64,000 nt of DNA, from contig NZ_JABFDM010000003.1 of the NCBI RefSeq assembly GCF_013178945.1, forward strand, positions 558,001-622,000, in the 5' to 3' direction. Shown here one piece after another: positions 10,020-21,207 of the stretch. The notes beneath the pieces are model-generated. The model had not been told where the DNA came from, did not search any database, and saw only the letters and a program-made list of their open reading frames with translations. The stretch comes from Bradyrhizobium aeschynomenes. Lineage in GTDB: Bacteria; Pseudomonadota; Alphaproteobacteria; Rhizobiales; Xanthobacteraceae. The position numbers were made by a program, and so were the translations under genes. Position 1 is the stretch's first letter. Every line of letters begins with the position of its first letter.

Positions 10020-10610
10020 TCACGCCTTGGCGGCCTTGTGCTCCTCATGTGCGGCCTCCCACACCTCGCGCGCGGCATCCGCGTTCATGAGTGCGATGCC
10101 GACGCCGACGATCAAGTCGGGCCACACCGACCGCCAGAGAACGGCGGTGACGAGGCCGACGGCGATGATCGCGATGTTGGCATAGGCATCGTTGCGCGCG
10201 GACAGGAAGGCGGCGCGCGTCAGGCTGCCCTGGTGATCCCTGACCCGCGCCAGGATCAGCGCGCAGCCGAGATTGACGATCAGCGCGCCGAGACCGGTGA
10301 CGGTGAGCGGCAGCGGCGCCGGCACCGCGGGCGTGAAGAACTTCTCGCCCGCGGTCCACAGTCCGGCGATGGCCGGCGCGAGCAGGATCAGCGCCAGCAC
10401 CTTGCCGAGCTGGGCCCGCTTGGCCGGGCTCCAGCGCAGTGCCAGCGCGATCAGTATGTTGACCGAGGCGTCCTCGAGGAAGTCGACGCTGTCCGCGAAC
10501 AGTGCAACCGAGCCGATCGCGAGCGCGACCGCGAACTCGATGCCGAAATAGCCGAGATTGAGCGCGGCGACGGCGAGCACGGCGCGGCGGACCGGGGCGG
10601 TATCATCCAT
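10020..10610 (-). CDS. CDF-like cation transporter (membrane domain only)
   Basis: 196-aa membrane protein with about six hydrophobic segments. The segment 'ALFADSVDFLEDASVNILIA' matches the second helix of cation diffusion facilitators, where paired acidic residues bind Zn2+, Co2+ or similar ions. A second metal-site segment, 'SARNDAYANIAIIAVGLVTA', resembles helix 5. The protein ends at 'EEHKAAKA' without the usual cytoplasmic C-terminal domain, so it is shorter than typical CDF proteins (about 300 residues). Ten bases separate it from mobA upstream on the same strand; co-transcription is likely, but a functional link is not obvious. Confidence 0.75.
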   Translation of the reverse strand: MDDTAPVRRAVLAVAALNLGYFGIEFAVALAIGSVALFADSVDFLEDASVNILIALALRWSPAKRAQLGKVLALILLAPAIAGLWTAGEKFFTPAVPAPLPLTVTGLGALIVNLGCALILARVRDHQGSLTRAAFLSARNDAYANIAIIAVGLVTAVLWRSVWPDLIVGVGIALMNADAAREVWEAAHEEHKAAKA

Positions 10611-10619
10611 CGGGCGACC

Positions 10620-11267
10620 TCAATCGTCGAGCGCGGCGAGCCGCTCCGCCTCGGCGAGATCGTCGGCGGTGTTGGCATTGAAGAACGGGTCGAGCGGCAC
10701 CAGCGGCCAGGTCACGGTTGCGACCGCGTAGCGGGCCGTGAAGCGGGTGACCTTGCGGATGTCGTCCGTGACCAGGGCACGACGGAGATCCGTGCGCAGC
10801 CCGACCGGCCACAGGCCGATCACCGGATGGATCTGGCCGCCGGAGGCCGCCAGTGCCAGCTCACTGTGTTCCGCCGTGCGCGCGGCCACCAGGCGCGCAA
10901 CGAGATCGCGCGGCAGGAATGGGCAATCGGCGGCGGCGCTGAGCATCCATTGTGTCCCCGGCATGTACGACGCCACCCAGTCGAGACCGGCGAGAATGCC
11001 GGCGAGAGGGCCCGGAAATCCGTCCACGCTGTCCGCCACGACGGGCAGGCCGGTGGATGTGAACCGTGCGGGGTCGCCATTGGCGTTGAGGATCAACCGG
11101 CTGCACTGCGGCGCCAGTCGCTCCATCACGCGCTCCAGGATGGTGCGGCCGTCGACCAGCCGCATCGGCTTGTCGCCGCCGCCCATCCGCTGCGCCAGGC
11201 CGCCGGCGAGCAGCACGCCGGGAATCGGGGTCGTGGTCATGGCTGTCATCACCGGTTCCGTTATCAT
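10620..11267 (-). CDS. mobA: Molybdenum cofactor guanylyltransferase MobA
   Basis: MobA transfers GMP from GTP to molybdenum-molybdopterin to make the MGD cofactor in the cytosol. The 215-aa protein starts at ATG 11267, preceded by GGCGGAAGAC; in-frame ATGs at 11249 and 11240 are alternatives. The nucleotide-binding signature '[19 protein letters not shown]' is intact, followed by '[20 protein letters not shown]', '[16 protein letters not shown]' and '[15 protein letters not shown]', all in family order. It is divergent from mobB across 164 bases. Together the pair indicates use of guanine-dinucleotide molybdoenzymes. Confidence 0.95.
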   Translation of the reverse strand: MITEPVMTAMTTTPIPGVLLAGGLAQRMGGGDKPMRLVDGRTILERVMERLAPQCSRLILNANGDPARFTSTGLPVVADSVDGFPGPLAGILAGLDWVASYMPGTQWMLSAAADCPFLPRDLVARLVAARTAEHSELALAASGGQIHPVIGLWPVGLRTDLRRALVTDDIRKVTRFTARYAVATVTWPLVPLDPFFNANTADDLAEAERLAALDD

Positions 11268-11431
11268 GTCTTCCGCCGCAGAGTCGCGCTTTGCCTGCCG
11301 TCGCCTGGTCCGCATGTCTGCTGGCATGACACTCCCATCCGTGGATATAGAGCTTTGCGAAAGCCCATCGGGCCATCGATCGATCACGCGCCTGCCTGTG
11401 CCGAGCACCAGGGGCTGTTTGGGAGACTGCG

Positions 11432-11965
11432 ATGAACGTCATCGGCCTCGCCGGGTGGAGCGGCGCCGGCAAGACCACGCTGCTGACGCGGCTGATTCCT
11501 CACCTCATCGGGCTGGGTCTCCGTGTCTCCGTGATCAAGCACGCCCATCACCGATTCGACGTCGACGTTCCCGGCAAGGACTCCTGGCGGCATCGCGAGG
11601 CCGGCGCGGAGGAGGTGCTGGTTGCATCCGGCACGCGCTGGGCGCTGATGCACGAACTGCGCGGCGCTGGCGAGCCGGCCCTGGCGGAACTGCTGGCAAA
11701 GCTGTCTCCCGTCGATCTCGTCGTCATCGAGGGATACAAAGCGGGGCCGCATCGCCGCATCGAGGTGCATCGCACGGCCAACGGAAAGCCGCTGCTGTTT
11801 CCAGACGATCCCGGTATCGTCGGCCTGGTCACCGACGGCGATGTCGACACGGTCTTGCCGCGGGTTCATCTCGACGATATCCCGGCGAGTGCAGCGCTGG
11901 TCCGGCGGCTCGCCATGCCGCTGGCCGACGTGCTTGCGCTCGCGGGCAAAGCTGCCGCGCCATGA
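11432..11965 (+). CDS. mobB: Molybdopterin-guanine dinucleotide biosynthesis accessory GTPase MobB
   Basis: 177-aa P-loop protein beginning '[20 protein letters not shown]', with Walker A at residues 8-15 and GGGAGA just upstream of the ATG. Further MobB features are '[20 protein letters not shown]', the '[15 protein letters not shown]' segment, and 'DLVVIEGYK', the family's characteristic GYK motif. MobB binds GTP and MobA and stimulates MGD formation but is not strictly essential in known bacteria. It is divergent from mobA and followed by a small TusA-like gene. Confidence 0.93.
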   Translation: MNVIGLAGWSGAGKTTLLTRLIPHLIGLGLRVSVIKHAHHRFDVDVPGKDSWRHREAGAEEVLVASGTRWALMHELRGAGEPALAELLAKLSPVDLVVIEGYKAGPHRRIEVHRTANGKPLLFPDDPGIVGLVTDGDVDTVLPRVHLDDIPASAALVRRLAMPLADVLALAGKAAAP

Positions 11966-12069
11966 TGGAACTCGATCGTTCTGGCATCCCAGGAACCCGG
12001 TTCCAGCATCCTGGGCGACATCCTACGAGCCGGTTGACGTGCCCGGACTGCTTCGCCATGGTCCCGCGC

Positions 12070-12306
12070 ATGACGATGACGAGGCTGGATTTGACGGGCC
12101 TGAAGTGTCCGTTGCCGGCGCTGAAGACCCGCAAGGCGTTACAATCGCTCCAGGCGGGGGAGCGCCTCGAAGTGCGCTGCACGGATCCGCTCGCGGTGAT
12201 CGACATCCCCAACCTGATTCGGGAGACGGGGGATCGCGTCGAGATCCTGGATCGCAGCGACCGCGGCATTCTGTTCCTGATCGAGAAGGCGACGGCGGCC
12301 GAATGA
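12070..12306 (+). CDS. TusA/SirA-family sulfur-carrier-like protein
   Basis: 78-aa protein (a start at 12058 would add four residues). It begins 'MTMTRLDLTGLKCPLPALKT', the family's Cys-Pro motif in a beta-alpha-beta fold, and ends with a 'GILFLIEKA' strand. TusA-family proteins carry sulfur as a persulfide for tRNA thiolation or molybdenum-cofactor enzymes; YedF and YeeD relatives have less clear roles. Its place next to mobB suggests a sulfur-relay role linked to the cofactor, but this is inference. No strong ribosome-binding site precedes the start. Confidence 0.8.
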   Translation: MTMTRLDLTGLKCPLPALKTRKALQSLQAGERLEVRCTDPLAVIDIPNLIRETGDRVEILDRSDRGILFLIEKATAAE

Positions 12307-13044
12307 CGAACGCAGGAGTTTGCAGGCGCAGCGCGTGCTGCAGGTTGTTCGAACTAAGTAGCTCGTCCGCGGTTTCTCGTGCGGGGGTGGTGTCAACAGC
12401 GCGCGCCGCTTCCTATCGTCGCAGCAGCGCCGGCTCACGCTCACAACAATGCCGCGTTCTCGGTCAAAGCTTGCGCGCTGGTTGGAAGGCAAGGACAGGT
12501 TGTTCGCGCTTCACGTTTTCGAGAGCGCATGCTCGCAGCTCCGTAACCTGCAGAGCACTGATCGCTCGGCGATCTCATTAGTTGATTCTTTCAGGTATCG
12601 CCGTGGATCGTCTGGAAGTAATCGCGAGCAGAATGACTACAGCCGTGAGTGGCGACGGCGTCGGTTGCACGTGAATTTGTGTGTTTGTTAGCAACACATG
12701 GACGCTGCAGTGCAATCAATCCACGACGTTCGACCGATTATTACCATTTTACTATCGACAATTTGCCTTGGTTCTGCACCAATTGCGACGCTTCCGCGGA
12801 GGTTGCGGGAAGCAAGTCATGCCCGCTGGGGAGCGGGCCAGGTGGAACCGCGGCACGAAGATGGTCGGGGCATAACTCTCGGGTGGGGGGTGTTATGCGC
12901 ATCGAGCAAGTCATCAACGTTTGTGCGTTGCGAAGCCGCTCTGGCACGTCGATAGCGGGCACGGTGAGTAAGCGTATTGATTCTGATCAAGGGGACAGAA
13001 CATGACGTCGTTGCGTTGGACGGGAGTCCGTAGGGGAGGAATGC
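12307..13044. other. 740-base intergenic region upstream of the MFS antiporter
   Basis: No frame here has convincing coding character. The 3' part contains an FNR/FixK-type dyad (12977-12990) and a GGGGAGGA ribosome-binding site (about 13034-13041) for the downstream transporter. The 5' part holds GC-rich sequence with no recognised element. Confidence 0.4.
12977..12990 (+). promoter_or_regulatory. FNR/FixK-type operator
   Basis: The sequence TTGATTCTGATCAA is a perfect TTGAT-N4-ATCAA dyad, the consensus for FNR/FixK family regulators that control low-oxygen genes in rhizobia. Its centre lies about 61 bases before the start codon of the MFS antiporter. If it acts at -41.5, as in class II activation, transcription would start near 13025, leaving a short leader that includes the ribosome-binding site. 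Confidence 0.7.
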
Positions 13045-14700
13045 ATGGCTACTATTGAAAGCGCGGGGGCTCTCCCAAACGCGCAGGCGGGGATCTTCGA
13101 TCGTGAGCACACGGTCGCGAAAGCGGGATTCAACCGCTGGCTGGTTCCTCCGGCTGCGCTGTGCATCCATCTCTGCATCGGCATGGCCTATGGCTTCTCG
13201 GTGTTCTGGCTGCCCTTGTCGCGCGCGATCGGCGTGACGCAGAGCCAGGTGTGCACCGACATGACACTGGTGCAGGAGCTGTTCACCACGAGCTGCGACT
13301 GGAAGGTCGCGAGCCTCGGCTGGATGTACACGCTGTTCTTCGTGCTGCTGGGCGGCTCCGCTGCCATCTGGGGCGGCTGGCTGGAGCGGGCCGGACCGCG
13401 CAAGGCGGGTGCCGTTGCGGCCTGCTGCTGGGGCGGTGGCCTCTTGATCGCGGCGCTCGGCATCTATGTTCACCAGCTCTGGATGATGTGGCTCGGTGCC
13501 GGCGTCATCGGCGGCATCGGCCTCGGCCTCGGCTACATCTCGCCGGTGTCGACCTTGGTGAAATGGTTCCCGGACCGGCGCGGCATGGCGACCGGCATGG
13601 CCATCATGGGCTTCGGCGGCGGCGCGATGATCGGCGCTCCGCTGGCCAACCTGCTGATGAACTACTTCAAGACCCCGACCTCGGTCGGCGTCTGGGAGAC
13701 CTTCGTCACGATGGGCGTGATCTATTTCGTGTTCATGATGATCGGTGCCTTCGCCTATCGCGTCGCCCCGGTCGGCTGGCAGCCCGAGGGCTGGACGCCG
13801 CCGACGGTCAAGAAGGCGATGATCTCGGACCACCACGTGCATCTCGACAACGCGCACAAGACTCCGCAGTTCTGGCTGGTCTGGTGGGTGCTGTGCTTGA
13901 ACGTGTCGGCGGGTATCGGCGTCATCGGCATGGCTTCGCCGATGCTGCAGGAGATCTTCGCCGGCAAGCTGATCGGCCTGCCCGACGTCAGCTTCAACCA
14001 GCTCGACGCCACCCAGAAGGCGGCGATCGCGGGCATCGCGGCGGGCTTTGCCGGCCTGTTGTCGCTGTTCAACATCGGCGGGCGCTTCTTCTGGGCCTCG
14101 CTGTCGGACCACATCGGCCGCAAGAACACCTATTACTGCTTCTTCCTGATCGGCATCGTGCTCTATGCATTGGCGCCGACCTTCGCAGCGATGGGCTCGA
14201 AGCTGTTCTTCGTGGCGGCGTTCGCCATCATCCTGTCGATGTATGGCGGCGGCTTCGCGACGGTGCCGGCCTATCTCGCCGACCTGTTCGGCACCCAGTT
14301 CGTGGGGGCCATCCATGGCCGTCTGCTGACGGCCTGGGCGACCGCGGGCATCATCGGCCCGGTGGTGGTCAACTACATCCGCGAGTTCCAGCTCGCCGCC
14401 GGCGTGCCGCGCGACCAGCTGTACAACACGACGATGTATATCCTGTGCGCGATGCTCCTGGCCGGCCTGATCTGCAACCTGCTGATCAAGCCCGTGGATC
14501 ACAAGTGGAACATGAGCGCGGACGAGGTCGCGAAGTACCAGGCCCAACTCGCCAAGAACGAGTCGGCGATCCAGCACGGGTCGTTCGGCATCGGCAAGGG
14601 TGGCCTGGATGCCAAGTCTGCCTTGTTCTGGGCCTTCGTCGGCGTTCCGCTGGCCTGGGGCGTCTGGAAGACCCTGGAAAGCGCGGTCAAGATCTTCTGA
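13045..14700 (+). CDS. Oxalate/formate antiporter-type MFS transporter
   Basis: 551-aa inner-membrane protein with about twelve transmembrane helices. A 35-residue cytosolic N-terminus leads into 'CIHLCIGMAYGFSVFWLPLS', typical of the OxlT/YhjX (OFA) branch. Helix 4-5 carries 'GLGYISPVSTLVKWFPDRRG', another OFA signature, and the mid-protein loop has 'FWASLSDHIGRKNTYY', the MFS 'DRxGRR'-like motif. OFA carriers exchange oxalate for formate or move related monocarboxylates such as pyruvate. At 551 residues it is longer than OxlT (about 420), with an extra cytosolic C-terminus and a final hydrophobic segment. It stands alone, with a FixK-type box upstream and a strong terminator downstream. Substrate is inferred only from family. 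Confidence 0.85.
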   Translation: MATIESAGALPNAQAGIFDREHTVAKAGFNRWLVPPAALCIHLCIGMAYGFSVFWLPLSRAIGVTQSQVCTDMTLVQELFTTSCDWKVASLGWMYTLFFVLLGGSAAIWGGWLERAGPRKAGAVAACCWGGGLLIAALGIYVHQLWMMWLGAGVIGGIGLGLGYISPVSTLVKWFPDRRGMATGMAIMGFGGGAMIGAPLANLLMNYFKTPTSVGVWETFVTMGVIYFVFMMIGAFAYRVAPVGWQPEGWTPPTVKKAMISDHHVHLDNAHKTPQFWLVWWVLCLNVSAGIGVIGMASPMLQEIFAGKLIGLPDVSFNQLDATQKAAIAGIAAGFAGLLSLFNIGGRFFWASLSDHIGRKNTYYCFFLIGIVLYALAPTFAAMGSKLFFVAAFAIILSMYGGGFATVPAYLADLFGTQFVGAIHGRLLTAWATAGIIGPVVVNYIREFQLAAGVPRDQLYNTTMYILCAMLLAGLICNLLIKPVDHKWNMSADEVAKYQAQLAKNESAIQHGSFGIGKGGLDAKSALFWAFVGVPLAWGVWKTLESAVKIF

Positions 14701-14719
14701 TCGTGAGACGATGATGCAG

Positions 14720-14750
14720 CGGGGCGGCCGGATCGGCCGTCCCGTTTTTT
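14720..14750 (+). terminator. Rho-independent terminator after the MFS gene
   Basis: CGGGGCGGCCG (14720-14730) pairs with CGGCCGTCCCG (14734-14744) around GAT, with a single mispair or wobble, followed by a run of T (14745-14750). Confidence 0.85.
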
Positions 14751-14868
14751 GTCCCTGGCCTGCACGCTGACCTCGGAATGCCAGTCCTGCGCGCCACGCC
14801 TTCATCTCCCGCCTTTGATTCCCGGTGACGAGCGGGCCTTCCAAGATCTCGGATCGTGGAAGCAGTCC

Positions 14869-15144
14869 TCATGCGACCGGCAGCCTGCCGCTCGCGAACA
14901 ACAGGCCGACCGGAGCCAGCCGGCCATCGGCATCGAGCTCGATCGTACGCGAGAGCTCGACGATGGCTTCCGGATGATGGCCGTTCTCGAACAGCGCATA
15001 TTTGATCGCCTCGGCACGGCTGATGAACAGGCCGCCATAGAGCCCGTTCTGCTCCTGGGCGACCCACTGGCCGTGGCTGTTCCTGCCGATGAAGACGAGT
15101 GCGAGCCCGGGTATGTTGCGCGGTGGGAGGGCGAGGCTTTTCAC
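14869..15144 (-). CDS. Small hypothetical protein (GTG start)
   Basis: 91-aa protein. GTG 15144 is chosen because AAGGATC lies nine bases upstream and the sequence before it is not protein-like. The core 'IPGLALVFIGRNSHGQWVAQ' followed by 'LYGGLFISRAEAIKYALFEN' reads like a small domain, resembling DUF2188-type proteins in which a strand with 'G.W.v' precedes an 'EAi..A' helix. No signal peptide is present. The assignment to a family is tentative. Confidence 0.65.
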   Translation of the reverse strand: MKSLALPPRNIPGLALVFIGRNSHGQWVAQEQNGLYGGLFISRAEAIKYALFENGHHPEAIVELSRTIELDADGRLAPVGLLFASGRLPVA

Positions 15145-15272
15145 GGGACTGATCCTTGGCGTTTGAGCAGGCCGATCAGAGCGGCCGGTGTTCACGGTCG
15201 GAAATATCAAGGCGAGGGGGTAGGAATTCGAGATGACGCCGCGTGCGTTCGCATAAAGGCGGCGTATGGGGC

Positions 15273-15557
15273 CTAGTTTCCGGCCTGCTGAATTAGCCCC
15301 ATCACCGCGCAACAGAGCGCTGTGTAGCCGATCATCTCGTCCCAATGATTCAGGCTGGCGGCGAACACGCGCTCCCGGCGCAGCACCGCGAGCACGGCAC
15401 ACAGGATCGTCGTCATCCAGAGCAGAGCGGCGAGGCTGCGCCCGAAGCCGATGCCGCCGAAAGTTGCGAACGCGACCAGGATTGCCATTCGCAGCAGAAA
15501 TCGCAGCAGCACCCTGGCCGCCGGAAGCTCCGCGGGCTTTTCGGTGGGCATGAGCAT
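15273..15557 (-). CDS. Small membrane protein, hypothetical
   Basis: 94-aa protein from ATG 15557 (15551 is equally possible). Three hydrophobic helices are evident at about residues 17-36 ('VLLRFLLRMAILVAFATFGG'), 40-58 and 72-92. The loops are basic, consistent with an inner-membrane protein. It lies between two other small leftward genes but is separated from the upstream one by only 18 bases, so these may be co-transcribed. No family recognised. Confidence 0.65.
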   Translation of the reverse strand: MLMPTEKPAELPAARVLLRFLLRMAILVAFATFGGIGFGRSLAALLWMTTILCAVLAVLRRERVFAASLNHWDEMIGYTALCCAVMGLIQQAGN

Positions 15558-15575
15558 CGCGCGCGTGACGGTGAA

Positions 15576-16028
15576 TCAGAAATTGTCGCAGCAGAGCAGG
15601 TCGCTGACTCCCGCTTCGGCCGTGACGCCGCGCCTTGCGCCCGGTGGCGAGACGCTTGGCCCGAGACGGCGCGCTTCGGCTGCGGCGTGGAGAATGGCGA
15701 GGGCGAGATCGCTGTGGTGGGCTTCAGCGCAGCGATCGAGCCAATCCGGCAATTCGCGCTGTTGCGACAATGCGCAGTACCATTCGCCGTCATCATAGGC
15801 AACGCGGCGGAGCTGCCATTGCGGCAATTGCAGCGCGATCAACTCGAGCGCGGCATCGATCCGTGCTTCGGTCTCCAGCAATCGTGCGATCCGCAGCCGG
15901 CGCCGCCCGCGCGCCGACAAGGGTGAGAGGCCCTCGTCGCCGCCAAGCAAAGCCGTGAGCATCATCGTCGTGGTCTGCGCGATCTGCGCCGGCTCCAGCA
16001 CATCCGGTCGTGTCGTCAAGGCAGCCAT
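15576..16028 (-). CDS. Hypothetical soluble protein
   Basis: 150-aa protein; ATG 16028 is preceded by GGGGAGG, which decides the start. It is helical and acidic: 'RRRLRIARLLETEARIDAAL' and 'ELPDWLDRCAEAHHSDLALA' look like amphipathic helices, and the C-terminus has a CC pair ('LLCCDNF'). It is divergent from the kdp operon across about 340 bases. I recognise no domain; a regulatory link to potassium transport cannot be claimed. Confidence 0.65.
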   Translation of the reverse strand: MAALTTRPDVLEPAQIAQTTTMMLTALLGGDEGLSPLSARGRRRLRIARLLETEARIDAALELIALQLPQWQLRRVAYDDGEWYCALSQQRELPDWLDRCAEAHHSDLALAILHAAAEARRLGPSVSPPGARRGVTAEAGVSDLLCCDNF

Positions 16029-16371
16029 GCTGGCCTCCCCTCGTCGGTGAGCGATGGCCCGATGGGCCCTGACCGGCAATGTGGCCGACGGCGACGTAGG
16101 AATGCGAGAGGAGTGCGGGCGGGGAGAAATAGGCGGCGCATAAAGATGTCTCCGCTCGGTGGCCGCTCATATGCGGACGCCGCCGCGGCCGCGCGATTTT
16201 GCGCAGGGAATGCTGTGGTCTTTATGAGATTCCTATAATTCCGTCGGCGGCGCCGTCTCGAAAACCTATGAGTCCCGATGCCATCTGTCCGCCATGGAAC
16301 GGATCGTGGCCGCGGCGGCGCTCCCGGCCGCTCCATGTACTGCGCGCCTTCGCGCGCATGAGGAGCACACC
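16029..16371. promoter_or_regulatory. Divergent promoter region of kdp and the leftward hypothetical gene
   Basis: About 340 bases without a gene. A perfect TATAAT occurs at 16234-16239 with no good -35 (TGCTGT at the 17-base spacing), as expected for a promoter needing an activator such as KdpE. The surrounding AT-rich stretch (about 16213-16245) contrasts with the GC-rich flanks. KdpE-binding bases are not identified. A GAGGAG-type ribosome-binding site (16360-16365) serves the first small ORF. Confidence 0.5.
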
Positions 16372-16455
16372 ATGCTGGACATCCTGATGCTGGCGCTGGC
16401 CGCCGGCTTCTTCGCTATCGCGATCGGCTACACCTACGCCTGCGAGCGGCTGTAG
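16372..16455 (+). CDS. 27-aa membrane peptide preceding kdpF
   Basis: ATG 16372, with AGGAG eight bases upstream, encodes 27 residues: 'MLDILMLALAAGFFAIAIGY' followed by 'TYACERL'. It is a single transmembrane helix with a short polar C-terminus. It resembles KdpF in size and layout (one helix, ending in a basic/acidic tail), and kdpF follows after 10 bases with its own GGAGG. It may be a second KdpF-like subunit or a leader peptide. Too short for standard annotation, but the start context, helix and operon position support translation. Confidence 0.65.
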   Translation: MLDILMLALAAGFFAIAIGYTYACERL

Positions 16456-16465
16456 GAGGCGCGCC

Positions 16466-16555
16466 ATGATCGTCGACTACTCCCTCGCCGGTGCGGTGTC
16501 GCTCGGCCTTCTGATCTACCTCACCTACGCCTTGCTGCGGCCCGAGCGGTTCTGA
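16466..16555 (+). CDS. kdpF: Potassium-transporting ATPase small subunit KdpF
   Basis: 29-aa single-helix protein '[20 protein letters not shown]' followed by 'YALLRPERF', preceded by GGAGG (16455-16459). The ending L-RPERF is the standard KdpF signature and the length matches E. coli KdpF (29 residues). KdpF stabilises the KdpABC complex in the inner membrane. kdpA follows after 34 bases. Confidence 0.92.
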   Translation: MIVDYSLAGAVSLGLLIYLTYALLRPERF

Positions 16556-16589
16556 CCGTCGACCGTGGCCTCTTCGAGGACAACATCCC

Positions 16590-18293
16590 ATGACCGTGAT
16601 CGGCTGGTTTCAGATCCTGCTCTACTGCGCCGTCGTCGTCGCGCTCGCCAAGCCGCTCGGCTGGTACATGACGCGCGTCTTCAATGGCGAGCGCACCTTC
16701 CTCTCACCGGTGCTGCGGCCGGTGGAGTCCGCGATCTACTGGATCGGCGGCGTCGACGAGCGGCGCGAGCAGCATTGGCTGACCTACACAATCGCGATGC
16801 TGCTGTTCCATGTCGGCGGCTTCCTGATCATCTACGGCGTGATGCGGCTGCAGGCCGTGCTGCCGTTCAATCCGGCCGGGCAATCAGCTGTGGCCGAGGA
16901 TCTCTCCTTCAACACCGCGATCAGCTTCCTGACCAACACCAACTGGCAGAACTACGGCGGCGAGAGCACGGTCTCCTATCTCGTGCAGATGCTCGGTTTG
17001 ACGCACCAGAACTTCCTGTCGGCCGCGACCGGCATCGTGCTCGCGATGGCGCTGATCCGCGGCTTCTCCCGCGCATCGGCGCGCACCGTCGGTAATTTCT
17101 GGGTGGATGTGACGCGCTGCACGCTCTATGTGCTGCTGCCGCTCTGCATCGTCTACACGCTGTTTCTGGTGTCGCAGGGGATCCCGCAGACGCTCGGGCC
17201 GTATGTCGAAGCGACGACGCTCGAAGGCGCCAAGCAGACCATCGCGGTCGGCCCGGTCGCCTCGCAGGTTGCGATCAAGATGCTCGGCACAAATGGCGGC
17301 GGCTTCTTCAACGCCAATGCCGCGCATCCGTTCGAGAACCCGACAGCGCTGTCGAACTTCATCCAGATGCTCTCGATCTTCACGCTCGGCGCCGCGCTCA
17401 CCAACGTGTTCGGCCGCATGGTCGGAAATCAGCGCCAGGGCTGGGCGATCCTTGCTGCAATGGGCGTGCTGTTCATCGCCGGCGTCGCCATCACCTACTG
17501 GGCCGAAGCCAATGGCTCGTCGACGTTGAACGCGCTCGGCCTGACCGGCGGCAACATGGAAGGCAAGGAGGTCCGCTTCGGCATCGTCGCCTCCTCGCTG
17601 TTCGCCGTGATCACCACGGCCGCATCCTGCGGAGCGGTCAATGCCATGCATGACAGCTTCACCGCGCTCGGCGGCATGATCCCGCTGATCAACATGCAGC
17701 TCGGCGAGATCATCGTCGGCGGCGTCGGCGCCGGCCTCTATGGCATGCTGCTGTTCGTCGTGCTGGCGATCTTCGTCGCCGGCCTGATGGTCGGGCGCAC
17801 GCCGGAATATGTCGGCAAGAAGATCGAGGCCCGCGAGGTCAAGATGGCGATGCTGGCGATTCTCGTCCTGCCGTTGATGTATCTCGGCTGGACCGCGGTC
17901 GCGGTGGTGCTGCCGTCGGCTGTTGCATCGATGGCCAATGCCGGCCCGCACGGATTCACCGAGGTGCTCTACGCCTTCACCTCGGCGACCGCCAACAACG
18001 GCTCGGCTTTCGCGGGCCTCACCGGCAATACGTTCTTCTACAATCTGACGCTCGCGTCATCGATGTTCGTCGGCCGCTTCTTCATGATCATTCCGGCGAT
18101 GGCGATCGCAGGCTCCTTGGCCGAGAAGAAGTCGATCCCGCCATCCGCCGGCACGCTGCCGACCACAGGCGGCCTGTTCGTCGGGCTCGTCGTCGGCGTC
18201 ATCCTGATCATCGGCGGCCTCACCTTCTTCCCTGCTCTCGCCCTCGGTCCAATCGTCGAGCATCTCGCGATGACCGCCGGCACCGTGTTCTGA
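16590..18293 (+). CDS. kdpA: Potassium-transporting ATPase K+-binding subunit KdpA
   Basis: 567-aa inner-membrane channel-like subunit of the high-affinity K+ ATPase. Ten or so transmembrane helices enclose four selectivity-filter loops, all present in order: '[14 protein letters not shown]', '[20 protein letters not shown]', '[19 protein letters not shown]' and '[13 protein letters not shown]'. These form the K+ pore that KdpB drives. Length matches the family (about 557-570). It is followed by kdpB after 16 bases in the same operon. Expression should be induced by K+ limitation through KdpD/KdpE encoded downstream. Confidence 0.97.
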   Translation: MTVIGWFQILLYCAVVVALAKPLGWYMTRVFNGERTFLSPVLRPVESAIYWIGGVDERREQHWLTYTIAMLLFHVGGFLIIYGVMRLQAVLPFNPAGQSAVAEDLSFNTAISFLTNTNWQNYGGESTVSYLVQMLGLTHQNFLSAATGIVLAMALIRGFSRASARTVGNFWVDVTRCTLYVLLPLCIVYTLFLVSQGIPQTLGPYVEATTLEGAKQTIAVGPVASQVAIKMLGTNGGGFFNANAAHPFENPTALSNFIQMLSIFTLGAALTNVFGRMVGNQRQGWAILAAMGVLFIAGVAITYWAEANGSSTLNALGLTGGNMEGKEVRFGIVASSLFAVITTAASCGAVNAMHDSFTALGGMIPLINMQLGEIIVGGVGAGLYGMLLFVVLAIFVAGLMVGRTPEYVGKKIEAREVKMAMLAILVLPLMYLGWTAVAVVLPSAVASMANAGPHGFTEVLYAFTSATANNGSAFAGLTGNTFFYNLTLASSMFVGRFFMIIPAMAIAGSLAEKKSIPPSAGTLPTTGGLFVGLVVGVILIIGGLTFFPALALGPIVEHLAMTAGTVF

Positions 18294-18309
18294 TCTCGGA
18301 GCAATCTCC

Positions 18310-20427
<2,118 letters not shown>

Positions 20428-20436
20428 AGCCTAACC

Positions 20437-20527
20437 GCCGTCATTGCGAGCGAAGCGAAGCAATCCAGAACTGTCTCGACCTACACGACTCTGGATTGTT
20501 TCGTCGCTTCGCTCCTCGCAATGACGG
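20437..20527. repeat. REP-like palindromic element between kdpB and kdpC
   Basis: GCCGTCATTGCGAGCGAAGC (from 20437) and its near-complement ending GCAATGACGGC (20527) form a long imperfect inverted repeat. The arms include GCGAAGCGAAGCAATCCAGA and TCTGGATTGTTTCGTCGCTT, and a loop of about 18 bases lies between. Elements starting CGTCATTGCGAGCGAAGCGAAGCAATCC are dispersed in Bradyrhizobium and related genomes (from memory). Inside the operon it would form a strong RNA hairpin in the kdpB-kdpC transcript and could attenuate or stabilise it. Confidence 0.85.
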
Positions 20528-20548
20528 CCGAGAACTCGGAGATACACA

Positions 20549-21154
20549 ATGCTCAAAGAAATCCGTCCCGCCATCTTCGTCCTGCTCGCCCTCACTCTCA
20601 TCACGGGCCTGCTCTATCCGCTCGCCATGACCGCCGTCGCCGGCCTCGTGTTTCCGGCGCAGGCCGAAGGCAGTCTCATCACGCGCAACGGCGAGGTGAT
20701 CGGCTCGGCGCTGATCGGCCAGGAGTTCAAGGACGACAGATACTTCCACGGCCGGCCGTCCGCGACCTCGACCGCCGATCCGAACGATGCCACCAAGACC
20801 GTGGCGGCGCCCTACAACGCCGCCAATTCCGCAGGCTCCAATCTCGGCCCGACCAGCAAGGCGCTCGCCGATCGCGTCAAGGAGGACGTCGACAAGCTCA
20901 AGGCTGAGAATCCCGCGCAGGCCGTGCCCGTCGACCTGGTGACCACGTCGGCGAGCGGGCTCGACCCTGACATCTCGCCGGAGGCAGCGCTGTTCCAGGT
21001 GCCGCGGGTGGCCAAAGCGCGCGGTATTTCCGAGGATCGCGTGCGGGCGCTGGTTGCGAGCACCACCGAAGGGCGGCTGATCGGGCTGCTTGGCGAACCC
21101 CGGGTTAACGTGCTTGCGCTCAATCTGGCGCTCGACGCCGCCAAGCCGCAATGA
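20549..21154 (+). CDS. kdpC: Potassium-transporting ATPase subunit KdpC
   Basis: 201-aa protein with one N-terminal transmembrane helix (about residues 7-30, '[20 protein letters not shown]') and a periplasmic domain. Conserved KdpC segments include '[20 protein letters not shown]', '[15 protein letters not shown]' and the ligand-linked '[13 protein letters not shown]'. KdpC joins KdpA and KdpB and raises nucleotide affinity. It starts 121 bases after kdpB because of the inserted repeat; kdpD follows after 53 bases. Confidence 0.95.
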   Translation: MLKEIRPAIFVLLALTLITGLLYPLAMTAVAGLVFPAQAEGSLITRNGEVIGSALIGQEFKDDRYFHGRPSATSTADPNDATKTVAAPYNAANSAGSNLGPTSKALADRVKEDVDKLKAENPAQAVPVDLVTTSASGLDPDISPEAALFQVPRVAKARGISEDRVRALVASTTEGRLIGLLGEPRVNVLALNLALDAAKPQ

Positions 21155-21207
21155 GACCGCTCTGCGCTCCGGCCTTGGCGCCGAGAGACCCCCGTCTATA
21201 ATGCCGC

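Noticed and set aside
7503..11435. Open frame of 1310 codons on the plus strand
   Set aside because: It runs antisense to four well-supported genes and its translation is Arg/His/Gly-rich with no recognisable fold. In this GC-rich DNA the frame opposite codon position 3 lacks stops.
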